A DNA stretch of 64,000 bases from Sulfitobacter noctilucae (GTDB lineage Bacteria > Pseudomonadota > Alphaproteobacteria > Rhodobacterales > Rhodobacteraceae), in NCBI RefSeq assembly GCF_000622365.1, contig NZ_JASC01000014.1, positions 930,001 through 994,000 on the forward strand. Reading direction: 5' to 3'. A program made the position numbers and the translations under genes. Below, piece by piece: positions 50,995 to 60,862 of this stretch (position 1 is its first letter; every line of letters starts with the position of its first letter). The notes below the pieces were generated by a model that was not told the DNA's origin, searched no databases, and was given only the letters and a program-made list of their open reading frames with translations.

Positions 50995-52533
50995 GTGAGC
51001 CGCAAAAGCTATATGCGCAAAGAACTGTTGCACCTACCGCTGTTGTTGCAGCTGTTCGGCACCGTTGCGCTATCGATGTTCGCGCCTGCGGTGCACGGTC
51101 TGGTGGTGCGCGACTTGGACAGTGCGCGCGCGTTTTTCTACGCCGGGCTTCTGGGTCTGGTGATCTTCTTGATGATGGCCGCCGTGCTGAACGGCAGGCG
51201 CAACCAGCAGACTGCATTGGGGCCGCTGCTGTCCTTGTTCGGTGCCTTTGTGCTCTTGCCCTTCTACTGCGCCGTGCCCTTTCTCGAAGCGCTGCCGACC
51301 ACGCGCCCGTTGAACGCCTATTTCGAGATGGTCAGCGCAATGACCACCACTGGCGCTACGATGTTTCAGGACCCGGAACGCCTGAGCGGGACGCTGCATA
51401 TGTGGCGCGCGCAAGTGGGCTGGATGGGTGGATTGCTGATGTGGGTTGCAGCCTCTGCCATTCTGGCACCGTTGCATCTTGGCGGTTTCGAAGTCACTGC
51501 CCAGGCCGAACCTGGCCGCCGGGATGCGGCCGGTAGTGCGCGTTCCGCGCCGTTGGACCCCCATTTGCGGGTGTGGCGTGCCACCCGTGCGCTGGCTCCG
51601 ATCTATGCAGGACTGACCCTGCTTTTATGGCTCTTGCTTCTCGGCGGCGGGGAAACCCCGTTGACCGCGCTGTGTCACGCAATGTCGGTGCTGGCGACTT
51701 CCGGCATATCGAATGTGGGCGGCGTGCAAATCGGGTCTGTCGGGATCACCGGCGAAGCGGTGATGTTGCTTTTCATGCTCTTCGCGCTCTCGCGTCTCAC
51801 GTTTTCAAAAGACACCGTAACCGCCACCCAGGGCGGTCTGAGAACCGATCCGGAATTCCGCATCGGCATCTTTCTTGTGACGGCGGTGCCGGTGTTCATC
51901 TTCATGCGCCATTTTCTGGGGGCCTATGACGTGGCCGCGATGGAGAATCTGACAGACGCGGGATATGCGCTTTGGGGCGCTGTGTTTACCGTGATGTCGT
52001 TCCTGACCACGACGGGCTTTGTCTCCGAGCATTGGGCGGCCGCGCAAAACTGGTCGGGGCTGGGCACGCCTGGCCTGGTGTTGATGGGGCTCGCCTTGAC
52101 CGGCGGCGGTGTGGCCACGACCGCGGGCGGTGTGAAGCTGCTGCGTGTTTTTGCGCTCTATCTCAATGGCCGCCGCGAGTTGGAACGGCTGGTCCATCCC
52201 CATTCGGTAAGCGGGCAGGGGGTGGCGGGGCGCCGCCTGCAAAGCAATGGGGCCTTTATCGCCTGGATCTTTTTCATGCTCTTCGCGCTGTCTTTGGCCG
52301 CGATCATGCTGGCGCTGACCCTTGCGGGCAGTACCTTTGAACAGGCGCTTGTGCTGTCGGTGGCCAGCCTGTCGACTACTGGGCCGTTAACGCAATTTGC
52401 CGCAGATGCGCCCATCCGTCTGATTGAACTCAGCGATGCGGCCAAGATGATCCTCTGTGGTGCTATGGTGCTGGGACGGCTTGAAACCTTGGCGATCATC
52501 GCGCTACTGACTCCGGATCTCTGGCGCTCTTAA
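50995..52533 (+). CDS. trkH: Trk potassium uptake channel TrkH
   Basis: A 512-residue ion-translocating subunit with four pore repeats; selectivity-filter-like stretches include TTTGATM, ATSGISNVGG, LTTTGFV and STTGPLTQ. Start is GTG at 50995, with AGGAG ten bases ahead. The C-terminal pair of membrane segments ends LIALLTPDLWRS-like. With TrkA it imports potassium using the proton or sodium gradient and ATP/NADH-controlled gating. Confidence 0.96.
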   Translation: MSRKSYMRKELLHLPLLLQLFGTVALSMFAPAVHGLVVRDLDSARAFFYAGLLGLVIFLMMAAVLNGRRNQQTALGPLLSLFGAFVLLPFYCAVPFLEALPTTRPLNAYFEMVSAMTTTGATMFQDPERLSGTLHMWRAQVGWMGGLLMWVAASAILAPLHLGGFEVTAQAEPGRRDAAGSARSAPLDPHLRVWRATRALAPIYAGLTLLLWLLLLGGGETPLTALCHAMSVLATSGISNVGGVQIGSVGITGEAVMLLFMLFALSRLTFSKDTVTATQGGLRTDPEFRIGIFLVTAVPVFIFMRHFLGAYDVAAMENLTDAGYALWGAVFTVMSFLTTTGFVSEHWAAAQNWSGLGTPGLVLMGLALTGGGVATTAGGVKLLRVFALYLNGRRELERLVHPHSVSGQGVAGRRLQSNGAFIAWIFFMLFALSLAAIMLALTLAGSTFEQALVLSVASLSTTGPLTQFAADAPIRLIELSDAAKMILCGAMVLGRLETLAIIALLTPDLWRS

Positions 52534-52712
52534 AGGACGCTTGGTTGGTACTCGACGGGCGCGATGTTGCTGCGTTGACACTGATCCGCGTCAAAACTGC
52601 AACCATCTAAAATATTTGGGGTGGAAACTCCGGCGCGTGACATTCATAGTCGGTCAAAACGGGGGGCCCGACATGCGGGTGCCAGCAAGAAAAAAAGAAG
52701 CGAGAACCTAAA

Positions 52713-52952
52713 ATGGCGTCTGACAGACAGAATCTTCAGGATGCGTTCCTGAATCATGTGCGTAAAACCAAAGTACCCGTCACCATCTTTTTGATCAACG
52801 GTGTTAAGCTGCAAGGTGTGATCACTTGGTTTGACAACTTCTGCGTTCTGCTGCGCCGCGATGGACAATCCCAGCTTGTGTATAAGCACGCGATTTCAAC
52901 CATCATGCCAAGCCAGCCGATCAGCCTGTATGAAGGCGAAGACGCTTCTTGA
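52713..52952 (+). CDS. hfq: RNA chaperone Hfq
   Basis: A 79-residue Sm-like protein with [13 protein letters not shown] at the N-terminus, Sm1 ([17 protein letters not shown]) and Sm2 core [10 protein letters not shown]. The C-terminal tail is very short, as in alphaproteobacteria. It binds small RNAs and mRNAs. The 179 bases between trkH and hfq contain an inverted repeat TTGAC-N10-GTCAA near 52574-52593 that may belong to the promoter. The stop overlaps the hflX start codon. Confidence 0.98.
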
Positions 52953-54247
52953 GCAAAGCGCCCTTTCAGATCGACGATACAGAAGGCCCACGCGTCACCC
53001 GCGCTTGGGTTCTGCATCCCGAAATCCGCAACAATCCCGACCGCCGCGATCCCGGCCCAGCCTTGGCCGAGGCTGTTTCATTGGCGCGTGCCTTGCCCGC
53101 GCTGGACGTGGTCGGCTCCGACATCGTGCCGCTGCGCAACGTGGATGCGGGCAAGCTTTTCGGGAAGGGCAAGATCAAGGAAGTCCATGATCTGCTGGAG
53201 GAAAACGAGGTTGAACTGGTGCTAGTCGATGGCCCCGTTAGCCCCGTGCAGCAGCGCAATCTGGAAAAGGCTTGGGGTGTCAAACTGCTTGACCGCACCG
53301 GGCTGATCCTCGAGATCTTCAGCGACCGTGCCGCCACACGCGAAGGTGTGTTGCAGGTTGAAATGGCCGCGCTCAACTATCAGCGCACACGACTGGTCCG
53401 CGCCTGGACCCACCTTGAGCGTCAGCGAGGCGGGCTTGGTTTTGTCGGCGGTCCCGGCGAGACTCAGATCGAAGCGGACCGCCGTGCCATTGACGACCAG
53501 TTGGTGCGCCTGAAACGCCAGTTGGAAAAGGTGGTAAAGACACGCGCATTGCACCGTGCGGCACGGGCCAAGGTTCCTTATCCGATTGTCGCCTTGGTGG
53601 GATATACCAACGCCGGGAAATCCACCCTCTTCAACCGTCTAACGGGGGCGGAAGTGATGGCTAAGGACATGCTCTTTGCCACCCTCGACCCTACGATGCG
53701 CAGTCTCGTCCTGCCGGATGGCCCCGAGATTATCCTCTCTGATACGGTGGGCTTTATCTCCGATCTGCCGACTGAATTGGTCGCAGCGTTCCGCGCCACA
53801 TTGGAAGAAGTGCTCGCAGCGGACATCATTCTGCATGTGCGCGACATCAGCCACGCGGAGACGGAAGAACAGGCGCAGAATGTTGCCGATATTCTCTCTT
53901 CTCTCGGTGTGCCAAAGGAAACCCGCAGTTTCGAGGTCTGGAACAAGGTTGATCTGCTGCCCACCGATGCCGCCGATGCCGTGCGCGCGCGGGCAGAAAG
54001 GGACGAAGACGTCATCGCCATTTCCGCCATTACGGGTGAAGGGCTGGACGGGTTACAAGAGGTCGTCGCCATTGCGCTGCAAGGCGCAGTGCGCGAGGCT
54101 GACCTAAGCTTGAGTTTTGCCGAGGGCAAAAAGCGCGCATGGCTGTTTGCACAGGATGTGGTGATACGAGAGGCCCAGACGGAAGAGGGCTTTGACCTGA
54201 CGGTCCGCTGGTCGGCCAAGCAAGAAGCGCAGTTCCAGCTTCTCTAG
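52949..54247 (+). CDS. hflX: Ribosome-associated GTPase HflX
   Basis: A 432-residue GTPase that splits stalled ribosomes under stress. It has the HflX N-terminal domain, the linker signature [10 protein letters not shown]1 GYTNAGKST near 216, G3 DTVGFI and G4 NKVD. The start is TTG at 52949, whose last two bases form part of the hfq stop (TTGA), giving tight coupling with hfq. It is the last gene of the ntr-trk-hfq-hflX block. Confidence 0.96.
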
Positions 54248-54261
54248 AGCCTAAGCAGACA

Positions 54262-54294
54262 TCAAAAGCTTTTGACCTGAAAATTCGAATTTTC
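54262..54294. repeat. Two adjacent AT-rich perfect palindromes
   Basis: TCAAAAGCTTTTGA (54262-54275, 14 bases) and GAAAATTCGAATTTTC (54279-54294, 16 bases), three bases apart. Both are fully self-complementary. They lie after hflX and 44 bases ahead of the DUF2177 start, a likely operator position. They could instead form a cruciform or RNA hairpins. Confidence 0.6.
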
Positions 54295-54337
54295 CAATCT
54301 GTGCTACATATCAAGTGCATCACACTGGAGCACTGTT

Positions 54338-54739
54338 ATGCAAATCATCACTCTTTACCTGTCGACTTTCGTGATCTTCATGGGGCTGGATTATCTCGGC
54401 CTCAGCTATCTGATCAAACCCACGTTCGAGAGGGACATCGGCCCCTTGTTGCTCGATCAGTTCCGCATCGGCCCGGCAATCATGTTCTATGCCTTCTATA
54501 TTGCAGTGCTGTTGTGGTTCGTCTCATATCCCGCGATGAGCCAAGACAAGAGCCTGCTGTGGGTACTGGGGAATGCCGCGCTGATCGGCGCGATGGGCTA
54601 TGGCACCTACGAATTCACGTCGCTTGCGGTGATGAAGGACTGGACATGGACTATGACGCTGACCGATTTTGCATGGGGCACCTGCCTGACCGCAGTATCG
54701 GCAACCGCCGGCGTGGCGATCACCCGCGCTGTTTTGTAG
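54338..54739 (+). CDS. DUF2177 family membrane protein
   Basis: A 133-residue inner-membrane protein with four hydrophobic segments (about 5-22, 45-65, 70-92 and 108-130). The start MQIITLYLSTFVIFMGLDYLGL and the later GYGTYEFTSLAVMKDWTW motif match DUF2177, a family with no assigned function. Tandem palindromes at 54262-54294 lie upstream, so it may be under specific control. It converges on rluE. Confidence 0.85.
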   Translation: MQIITLYLSTFVIFMGLDYLGLSYLIKPTFERDIGPLLLDQFRIGPAIMFYAFYIAVLLWFVSYPAMSQDKSLLWVLGNAALIGAMGYGTYEFTSLAVMKDWTWTMTLTDFAWGTCLTAVSATAGVAITRAVL

Positions 54740-54784
54740 GCCGTTTAGGCGCTCATCAAGGTGAAGGGACGGGATTGCTTTTGG

Positions 54785-55345
54785 TCAGGCACCTGTCTCT
54801 GTTGCCCAACGCCATGCGCCGGGGGCCAGATCATTCAGGTGCCAGTCGCCGACGCTGGCCCGGATCAGGCGTAGCGTTGGCAGGCCCACATGGGCCGTCA
54901 TTCGCCGCACCTGCCTGTTGCGGCCCTCGCGGATGGTGATGCGCAGCCAGGCATCAGGCACCGTCTTGCGGAACCGCACAGGCGGGTCGCGGGGCCAGAG
55001 ATCAGGTGCCTCGATTTGGGCCACCTCAGCGGGAGCGGTCTTGCCATCTTTCAGCACAACACCGCTGCGCAGTGCAGCTAAGGCTTCAGCCTCGGGTGTT
55101 CCTTCGACCTGCACCAAATAGGTCTTGGGGCGCTTGTACTTCGGATGCGCGATCCGGGCTTGCAGCGCGCCATTGTCGGTCAGCACCATGAGGCCTTCGC
55201 TGTCACGGTCCAGCCGCCCGGCGGGATAGAAGCCGGGCTCGTTGATAAAACCAGATAGCGTTGGTCTGCTGCTGCCCTCGGTTCCCTTGTCGGTGAATTG
55301 CGACAGAACCCCAAAGGGCTTGTTGAAGAGGATTACGCGGTTCAT
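54785..55345 (-). CDS. rluE: 23S rRNA/RsuA-family pseudouridine synthase (RluE-like)
   Basis: A 186-residue pseudouridine synthase. The catalytic Asp is in the signature [12 protein letters not shown] near 43-54. The absence of an S4 domain and the short length fit RluE, which modifies U2457 of 23S rRNA. The first base of its start overlaps the acylase stop (four bases), so they are coupled. Confidence 0.9.
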   Translation of the reverse strand: MNRVILFNKPFGVLSQFTDKGTEGSSRPTLSGFINEPGFYPAGRLDRDSEGLMVLTDNGALQARIAHPKYKRPKTYLVQVEGTPEAEALAALRSGVVLKDGKTAPAEVAQIEAPDLWPRDPPVRFRKTVPDAWLRITIREGRNRQVRRMTAHVGLPTLRLIRASVGDWHLNDLAPGAWRWATETGA

Positions 55346-57810
55346 TCGGATGCAGGGGTCAATGTTGTCACACCAACCGACGCCGCGCGGGCGAGGTCTG
55401 CGTCCAGCGACATGGGGATATACTCACCGCGCCGCCAAAGCTGCGCCATATCGTCATAATGCCGCGACAGGAAATGCCCTGACTGACCCGTCGAGGTTAC
55501 AAAGACAGACGAATTAGGATCCGCGAAATCATATACTCCACGGTATCCGGCACCGTGTACGTTATGAAACGGATTGGGCATGCTGCCCTTGGTCTTGCCA
55601 CGCTGCAGCGTATTATCCCCGCCGCTGGTGGATTGGCGGATGTTCACAAAATACCGCAGCACCGGCACGTTGCCCAGCACCTGATGGTCATGCGTTGCCT
55701 GATGCGCATCGCCCCAGCGCAGGCTTTCCAGCTGCGTGCCCCATGTCTCGTTGATCCACAAAAGCGCATCATCCAGTGCCAGCCGCGCCATCTCGGCGCA
55801 GGTTTCCACGCGGGCCGACTGGCGCACATCACACCAGACAGACGCCCCGTCGACATCGCGGAACACCCGCTCGATGAACAAAGGCTGCACATGGTCAAAT
55901 TCGTCCGCCAAGGGGCCCAGTTCGTCCTGTATAAGCCGCGCCTGCAAGCTGCGCAGCCAGGCCGCATAGATGAGCGGTTCGGGCAAATGTTCGTTCATCT
56001 CGCCCGACCAGCCCGCCAGCAGGATCAATGCACGCTGGCGCTGGCGCTCGGGCGTGCCATCGGGGGCGGCCTCGCCGGTGAACCACAGCTCGGCACCGAT
56101 CAGCGGCAGCAACGACCGCGCGGTAAAGCTGACCGTGTCTAACTGCGCCTCGATAAAGCTGTCGCGGGTATGCACCTGCCGCGTCTGCATCAGCCGTTGC
56201 CAACGCTGCACGCGCTGGGTGTCACCCCAGACATAGGACACATGACTGGGGAAGGGCCGGTCCACCATTTTATTGTTCGTATTGCCCAGAATGCCGCCCT
56301 GAGGTGCGATAAACTCCGGATTGTTCGCATAGGGCATGCGGCCTTGCCAGCGGTTCGTCTCGACCCATCCCTGGCTCGGCATCCGGCCTTGCGAAGCATG
56401 GGCGGCATCGCGCTTTGGAATGGCACCGATGGTCTTCATGGCGATGTTCTCGCGGTCGACCAGTGTAAGGTTTTGCGAGGGCGCGAGATAGGTTTCAGCA
56501 GCCGCGATGCCTTGCTCGACGCTTTTCGCCTCCATCAACCGCATCGCGGCCCCAAGCGAGGTATCGGCCGAGTCAAGCACGGTCCAGTTCACTGTGGCCA
56601 CATGACCGGGGGGCGTTATGCTGGCGAGGTTGTAATGACTGCCGGGCAGAACCGGCCCGTTGTCTGTCCAACGCAGCGTGAGAGTGACGGGATCTGCATT
56701 TTTCACGGTAATGATCGAAGCCCGCGTGGTGAAGTCCTTGAACCCGTCTGGCGTGCGGTACTGGCCAGAGTTGTCGGGGTTCAGCTCTTCGACATAGACA
56801 TCCTGATCGTCCATATAGGAGGACGTCAGCCCCCAGCCCAATGCATCGCTGCGTCCGGTCAGTACAACTGGCATGCCGGGGATCGTCCCCCCGATCACAC
56901 CACCAGATTGCAGCTCGAGCCGTGCAAGATACCAGATCGCCGGCGCGGTAAAGCCAAGGTGCGGATCGTTGGCAAGAAGCGTCCCGCCCGAGGCCGAGCG
57001 GGCAGGGGCCGCGGCCCATGCGTTTGACGCGCCCGCCAGTGCGCGATCCTTGAAAGGGCTAAGCGGATGCGGATAAAGCGGCTGATTTTCGGCATAGCGC
57101 GGTACGCTGGGCACAAGTGCGGCATATTCAGGCAAGGCCGCGATGCCGGCACCGGGGCTGTCGGGCAGAATATCCAGCAACCGCTTTTGATCCGGCAGCG
57201 CCAAAGAGGTACGCGCACGGATCACCTCGGCCTGAAGATGGCCTGACAATTGGACACCCATGAGTTTGGTGATCGCGATTGAATCCGCCCCGCGCCAGGG
57301 TGCCATTGGCGCATTGAACAAAAGCATTTCCGGCGCACCACGTCCCAAAGCTTCGCTGTTGATCTGCTCAAGTCGGGCATTCACGCCCGCTGCATAAGCC
57401 TCCAGAGCGGCACTGGTTTCGCTGTCCAAAACTTCTGCCGACTGGACCGAGAGCCGATACAGATCCAATCTGCGCAGCAGACGGTCGATATCCAGCGTGG
57501 CACTGCCAAAAACTTCGCTCAACCGACCTTGCGCCGTGCGGCGCAGCATGATCATCTGCCACATGCGGTCCTGCGCATGGGCAAAGCCGAGACCAAAGAA
57601 GACATCCTTGTCGGACTGCCCGAAAATATGCGGTACATTGGCATTATCACGGACAATCTCGACCGGGGAGTTCAGGCCGCGCACGGCGACGTCGTCAGTG
57701 TAGTCCGGCAAGGACCGCGAGGCGAGCCAATAGACTGTCGCGATGCTGAGCACGCTCAACATGATCAGGCCAGCGGCAAGGCGGATAAGCCAGCGAAAGA
57801 TCAAGGCCAT
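55342..57810 (-). CDS. Penicillin-acylase family (Ntn hydrolase) protein
   Basis: An 822-residue, membrane-anchored or secreted precursor. The N-terminus has a hydrophobic segment (about 12-30, [19 protein letters not shown]). After an alpha chain of about 261 residues, the motif GASNAW presents Ser262, the expected N-terminal nucleophile after autocleavage into two chains. The family includes penicillin and acyl-homoserine-lactone acylases; quorum quenching or peptide-amide hydrolysis are both possible. I take ATG at 57810, preceded by GGAGCG. The substrate cannot be fixed from sequence. Confidence 0.9.
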   Translation of the reverse strand: MALIFRWLIRLAAGLIMLSVLSIATVYWLASRSLPDYTDDVAVRGLNSPVEIVRDNANVPHIFGQSDKDVFFGLGFAHAQDRMWQMIMLRRTAQGRLSEVFGSATLDIDRLLRRLDLYRLSVQSAEVLDSETSAALEAYAAGVNARLEQINSEALGRGAPEMLLFNAPMAPWRGADSIAITKLMGVQLSGHLQAEVIRARTSLALPDQKRLLDILPDSPGAGIAALPEYAALVPSVPRYAENQPLYPHPLSPFKDRALAGASNAWAAAPARSASGGTLLANDPHLGFTAPAIWYLARLELQSGGVIGGTIPGMPVVLTGRSDALGWGLTSSYMDDQDVYVEELNPDNSGQYRTPDGFKDFTTRASIITVKNADPVTLTLRWTDNGPVLPGSHYNLASITPPGHVATVNWTVLDSADTSLGAAMRLMEAKSVEQGIAAAETYLAPSQNLTLVDRENIAMKTIGAIPKRDAAHASQGRMPSQGWVETNRWQGRMPYANNPEFIAPQGGILGNTNNKMVDRPFPSHVSYVWGDTQRVQRWQRLMQTRQVHTRDSFIEAQLDTVSFTARSLLPLIGAELWFTGEAAPDGTPERQRQRALILLAGWSGEMNEHLPEPLIYAAWLRSLQARLIQDELGPLADEFDHVQPLFIERVFRDVDGASVWCDVRQSARVETCAEMARLALDDALLWINETWGTQLESLRWGDAHQATHDHQVLGNVPVLRYFVNIRQSTSGGDNTLQRGKTKGSMPNPFHNVHGAGYRGVYDFADPNSSVFVTSTGQSGHFLSRHYDDMAQLWRRGEYIPMSLDADLARAASVGVTTLTPASE

Positions 57811-58013
57811 AGGACGCTCCGATTGGCACGACAGCCATCGGTTCGGCTCGCGCGGATGCAAGGATAACCTTCGCATAGCGTACCTGAGTGTGGAGGAAAA
57901 GCGGCAGCCTGTGGATTGGCGGCTAACGTGTAGCTCTCACGCTGCGTCAAGGGGCGTGCATTGCGCCCACGAGGTCTTGAAGGTCTTTGGAAGAAGTATT
58001 GATATTGAGAAAG

Positions 58014-58049
58014 TAAAAATCGCGCCATCGCAGTAAACTACGGCGCGAT
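58014..58049 (-). terminator. Intrinsic terminator, minus strand (SYLF gene)
   Basis: An eight-base stem ATCGCGCC/GGCGCGAT (58019-58026 and 58042-58049) is followed on the minus strand by a T run (A residues 58015-58019 on plus). It lies 33 bases after the SYLF gene stop. The remaining bases 57877-58013 show nothing clear apart from the acylase promoter region. Confidence 0.85.
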
Positions 58050-58081
58050 CTTAAACTTCGGTCAAATGATTTACGGCGGGT

Positions 58082-58648
58082 TCAAGGAATGATCCGCGTG
58101 TATTTCGTGCCGTCCAATGTCGCACCAATGCGCAGGCCTGCACGGCCAAAGACAGCGGCAAGCACTGGGGCAAGCGCTGTGGTTGTCTCGGCTTCAACGG
58201 AATCGCCACGGTCGGAGATAACATATTCGAGGTTGGCCCCAGCAGCCCAACCCGGCGAACGACGAAAGCTCATCAGCGCGTCTTCGGTCATGAAAAACAG
58301 CACATGCGCGTATTGCTGCGCACCGATCTGCAGCCCGCCGGACCCTTTGACCACCGAGTAATAATCAACTGTAATATCGTCGATCAACAGTGCACCGCGG
58401 CCGTATGCGCCGCCCAGACCCAGACCCGCTTCGGTCACCAGCGGCATCACAAGCATGCCGTTCGATTTTTGCGCAAGCTGCACCGTGTTGGGATAGGAGT
58501 TATACATCTCGTTCAGCGTTGCCCTGACCCGTGCGTCGATCAGTTGGGAGCCGCGCCCGCCCACACCGTTACCGCAAGCGGCAAGCGCCGTTCCTGCTGC
58601 CATAGCGCCCAGCGTAAAGCCGCGCCGCGAATAGATCGGATTGCTCAT
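58082..58648 (-). CDS. SYLF-domain (YSC84-like) lipid-binding protein, exported
   Basis: A 188-residue protein with a twin-arginine-type signal (SRRGFTLGAMAAGTALAACG), ending in a lipobox-like LAAC, so probably a Tat-exported lipoprotein. The mature domain has the SYLF pattern (LMSFRRSPGWAAGANLEYV, ALAPVLAAVFGRAGLRIG). Eukaryotic SYLF proteins bind phosphoinositides; in bacteria the role is unknown. It is monocistronic with its own terminator. Confidence 0.88.
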   Translation of the reverse strand: MSNPIYSRRGFTLGAMAAGTALAACGNGVGGRGSQLIDARVRATLNEMYNSYPNTVQLAQKSNGMLVMPLVTEAGLGLGGAYGRGALLIDDITVDYYSVVKGSGGLQIGAQQYAHVLFFMTEDALMSFRRSPGWAAGANLEYVISDRGDSVEAETTTALAPVLAAVFGRAGLRIGATLDGTKYTRIIP

Positions 58649-58791
58649 TTTGTCTGCCCGTCATTGTTGCCTGGTGCCGGTTTGCCCGGCTTGGCAAAAA
58701 CTATAAGCGGTTTTTCGCGATCTGTCATGGGCTTAAGTCGCTTGGGCGAAAATGTGCTGTTCTTTCTTGCAGGGCAAATTCCTGTGGCCAT

Positions 58792-58806
58792 TTAAGTCCG
58801 TATTAA
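58792..58806 (+). promoter_or_regulatory. CtrA-binding site (perfect TTAA-N7-TTAA)
   Basis: TTAAGTCCGTATTAA is a perfect match to the CtrA consensus TTAA-N7-TTAA. It lies 23 bases before the start of the 97-residue membrane protein and ahead of the chemoreceptor gene. CtrA control of chemotaxis genes is known in Rhodobacterales; the binding here is predicted from the motif. Confidence 0.62.
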
Positions 58807-58829
58807 TCCATACGCGTTTATTGGAAGGC

Positions 58830-59123
58830 ATGAAGTCATCTTTTGAAAATTTTGCCATCGCTGTTTTGATCGGTTTTGCCGTTTTGGTTGGTCCGCTTGC
58901 AGCACTTGCAGGCAGTCCGGTCACCGCTGACAGCAATCTTTTCCTCGTGATTGGTCCGAACGCGGCAGAGATCGCTGCACAGGCTGGAGGGCAAGAAGTT
59001 GGCCCGATTTCCGCCCCCCTTGCGGTTATTGCCGCGGGCGGTGCCTTGTTTGCGCAGAACCTCCGTGGGTCCGGTGCATGGGCAGTGCGTGACGCAGGTC
59101 GGCTGGCATTCTTGTGCAGTTAG
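58830..59123 (+). CDS. Small hydrophobic membrane protein (97 residues) ahead of a chemoreceptor
   Basis: A 97-residue protein with an N-terminal span or signal (about 8-28, AIAVLIGFAVLVGPLAALAG) and a second hydrophobic stretch (about 65-80, LAVIAAGGALFAQNL). The linker is Ala/Gly-rich. The ATG at 58830 has GGAAGG three bases before it, an unusually short spacing. It lies 27 bases before the chemoreceptor gene in the same direction. I do not recognise a family. Pairing suggests a ligand-binding or accessory partner, but this is only inferred. Confidence 0.65.
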   Translation: MKSSFENFAIAVLIGFAVLVGPLAALAGSPVTADSNLFLVIGPNAAEIAAQAGGQEVGPISAPLAVIAAGGALFAQNLRGSGAWAVRDAGRLAFLCS

Positions 59124-59150
59124 AAACCCATTATCCGAAGAGGCCACTAA

Positions 59151-60854
59151 ATGATTAAGAATTTGGGTCGTTTATCTGCACAGCAGTTCATCACGGGGAT
59201 GGTCATTGCGATGGTGCCCTTCGTTTCCTTGGCCAGCGTTATCGCAGGGACACCCTTCTTTGTAGGGCCGCTGTTCTCTGTGATGATGGCATGTATCGCC
59301 ATCGCCATGTCTGTCTCGGATCGACAATCAAAACCCGTTCTGGGTCTGGCTCTCATCGGGCAGTCAATCGCCTTGACGGCGGCCTTTTCCGGCCATGCCT
59401 TGCAGATTGACAGCCATATGACATTCTTCGCATTCTTGGCCTGTCTGGTTGCCCTGCACGATGTGCGCACCGTGGTTTTTGCGACCGTGGCGATTGCACT
59501 GCATCACCTGTCATTGGCAGTCTTGTTTCCCAACCTCATCTATCCCTCCGCATCTCTATTGTTCAGCATTGAGCGGACGGCCATGCATGCGGTCATCGTT
59601 TTGATCGAAGCAGTCGCGCTGGTGGCGTCTATCATCCGGATAAAGCAGTTGTTGGCCGAGAACGAAAGGCAGATTGCCGAAGTGAAGGTGGCCACCGCGA
59701 ATTCGGAAAAAGCGCGCACCGATGCCCTCACTGCCAAAGCCAGAGCGGAAGCCAATGACAGGGTCGCTCAGGAAGCGAAACGGGCGGCAGAAGCGGCGTT
59801 AAAAGCCGCTGAAACCGATCGTGCAACAGCGCAGGAGGCCGAAAAACGCAACCGCGAGCTTGATCATGCACGGCAAGAGGAAGCGATGCAGAACTCCGAG
59901 GAATTGCGGGGGGTCATTGTGGCGCTAGGGCAGGGACTAGAAGCGCTTTCGCAGAAAAACGTGAGCGTCCGTCTAGAGACTGCCTTTCCAGCTGAATACG
60001 AAGATCTGAGATCGGATTTCAACGTCACCTCAACGGCCCTGAACCACGCTTTGCGGCAGATGTCGGAAGAAAGCCATCAAATGCTTGAGGAAGCGCGGCG
60101 TATGGGCGATCGCATAGATATGGTCACGCAAACCGCCTCTGCGCAGGCGACACGAACCGAACTTGCGTCGGGCGAGATGCGATCGGTCGTGCAGGGCGTG
60201 CGCGATACGGCCTCCGAAGCGTCCGCAACCTCTGCTGCGGTAATGGATGTGGAACGCTCGACCGAGGCCAGTGCGGATGTGGTAGCGCGCGCCTCGGCTG
60301 CAATGACGGAAATTGATCAATCAGCCTCACAAATTTCGGCAATTATCGACGTGATCGAACAAATCGCATTTCAAACCAATCTACTTGCCCTCAATGCGGG
60401 GGTCGAGGCGGCGCGGGCAGGGGATGCGGGTCGCGGTTTTGCGGTGGTCGCATCAGAAGTGCGCGCCCTTGCGCAGAGGTCCTCTGATGCCGCGCAAAAC
60501 ATCAGTGAATTGATCATCAAAAGTCAGAAACACGTCAAACTTGGCGTCAAACATGTCTCGGACACCGTTGGATCGCTGCATTCGGTCAAATCGGGCGTCG
60601 AGGCGATCTCGGAGCGGATGCAGACCATCGCCTCGCGGTCCCTTCAGCAAGCGGATGTGATCGGCGGTATCAGCGATACCATCCAGACGGTGGAGCGGGA
60701 GAGCAAGCAAAGTGCGGTCGCGATGGACACAATGGCGAAAGACACCCAGCGGTTGACGCAACGCGCAGGCGATCTGATGTGCCAATCCGCTGAATTCGTC
60801 ACCGAGGGCGGCTCGACCATTCCGCCAGTGCAATTACACAGACGAAGCGGATAA
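59151..60854 (+). CDS. Methyl-accepting chemotaxis protein with six-span membrane sensor
   Basis: A 567-residue chemoreceptor. Residues 1-165 form about six close-packed membrane spans with almost no periplasmic loop; the spans carry [10 protein letters not shown] and [10 protein letters not shown] motifs. An Ala/Glu-rich coiled coil (170-250) and HAMP-like region lead to the signalling domain with tip [25 protein letters not shown] near 405-430. Sensing is therefore likely within the membrane or through a partner such as the 97-residue protein ahead of it. A perfect CtrA box is upstream. Confidence 0.88.
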   Translation: MIKNLGRLSAQQFITGMVIAMVPFVSLASVIAGTPFFVGPLFSVMMACIAIAMSVSDRQSKPVLGLALIGQSIALTAAFSGHALQIDSHMTFFAFLACLVALHDVRTVVFATVAIALHHLSLAVLFPNLIYPSASLLFSIERTAMHAVIVLIEAVALVASIIRIKQLLAENERQIAEVKVATANSEKARTDALTAKARAEANDRVAQEAKRAAEAALKAAETDRATAQEAEKRNRELDHARQEEAMQNSEELRGVIVALGQGLEALSQKNVSVRLETAFPAEYEDLRSDFNVTSTALNHALRQMSEESHQMLEEARRMGDRIDMVTQTASAQATRTELASGEMRSVVQGVRDTASEASATSAAVMDVERSTEASADVVARASAAMTEIDQSASQISAIIDVIEQIAFQTNLLALNAGVEAARAGDAGRGFAVVASEVRALAQRSSDAAQNISELIIKSQKHVKLGVKHVSDTVGSLHSVKSGVEAISERMQTIASRSLQQADVIGGISDTIQTVERESKQSAVAMDTMAKDTQRLTQRAGDLMCQSAEFVTEGGSTIPPVQLHRRSG

Positions 60855-60862
60855 TTGCGATA

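Noticed and set aside
48983-51217. A 744-codon minus-strand open frame antisense to trkA
   Set aside because: Only its last 154 codons have a signal peptide and protein-like composition. The rest lies opposite the conserved trkA gene and reflects codon bias in GC-rich DNA.
58052-58066. TTAA-N7-TCAA, a near match to a CtrA box
   Set aside because: It lies between a gene's stop and its terminator, not at a promoter, and has a mismatch.
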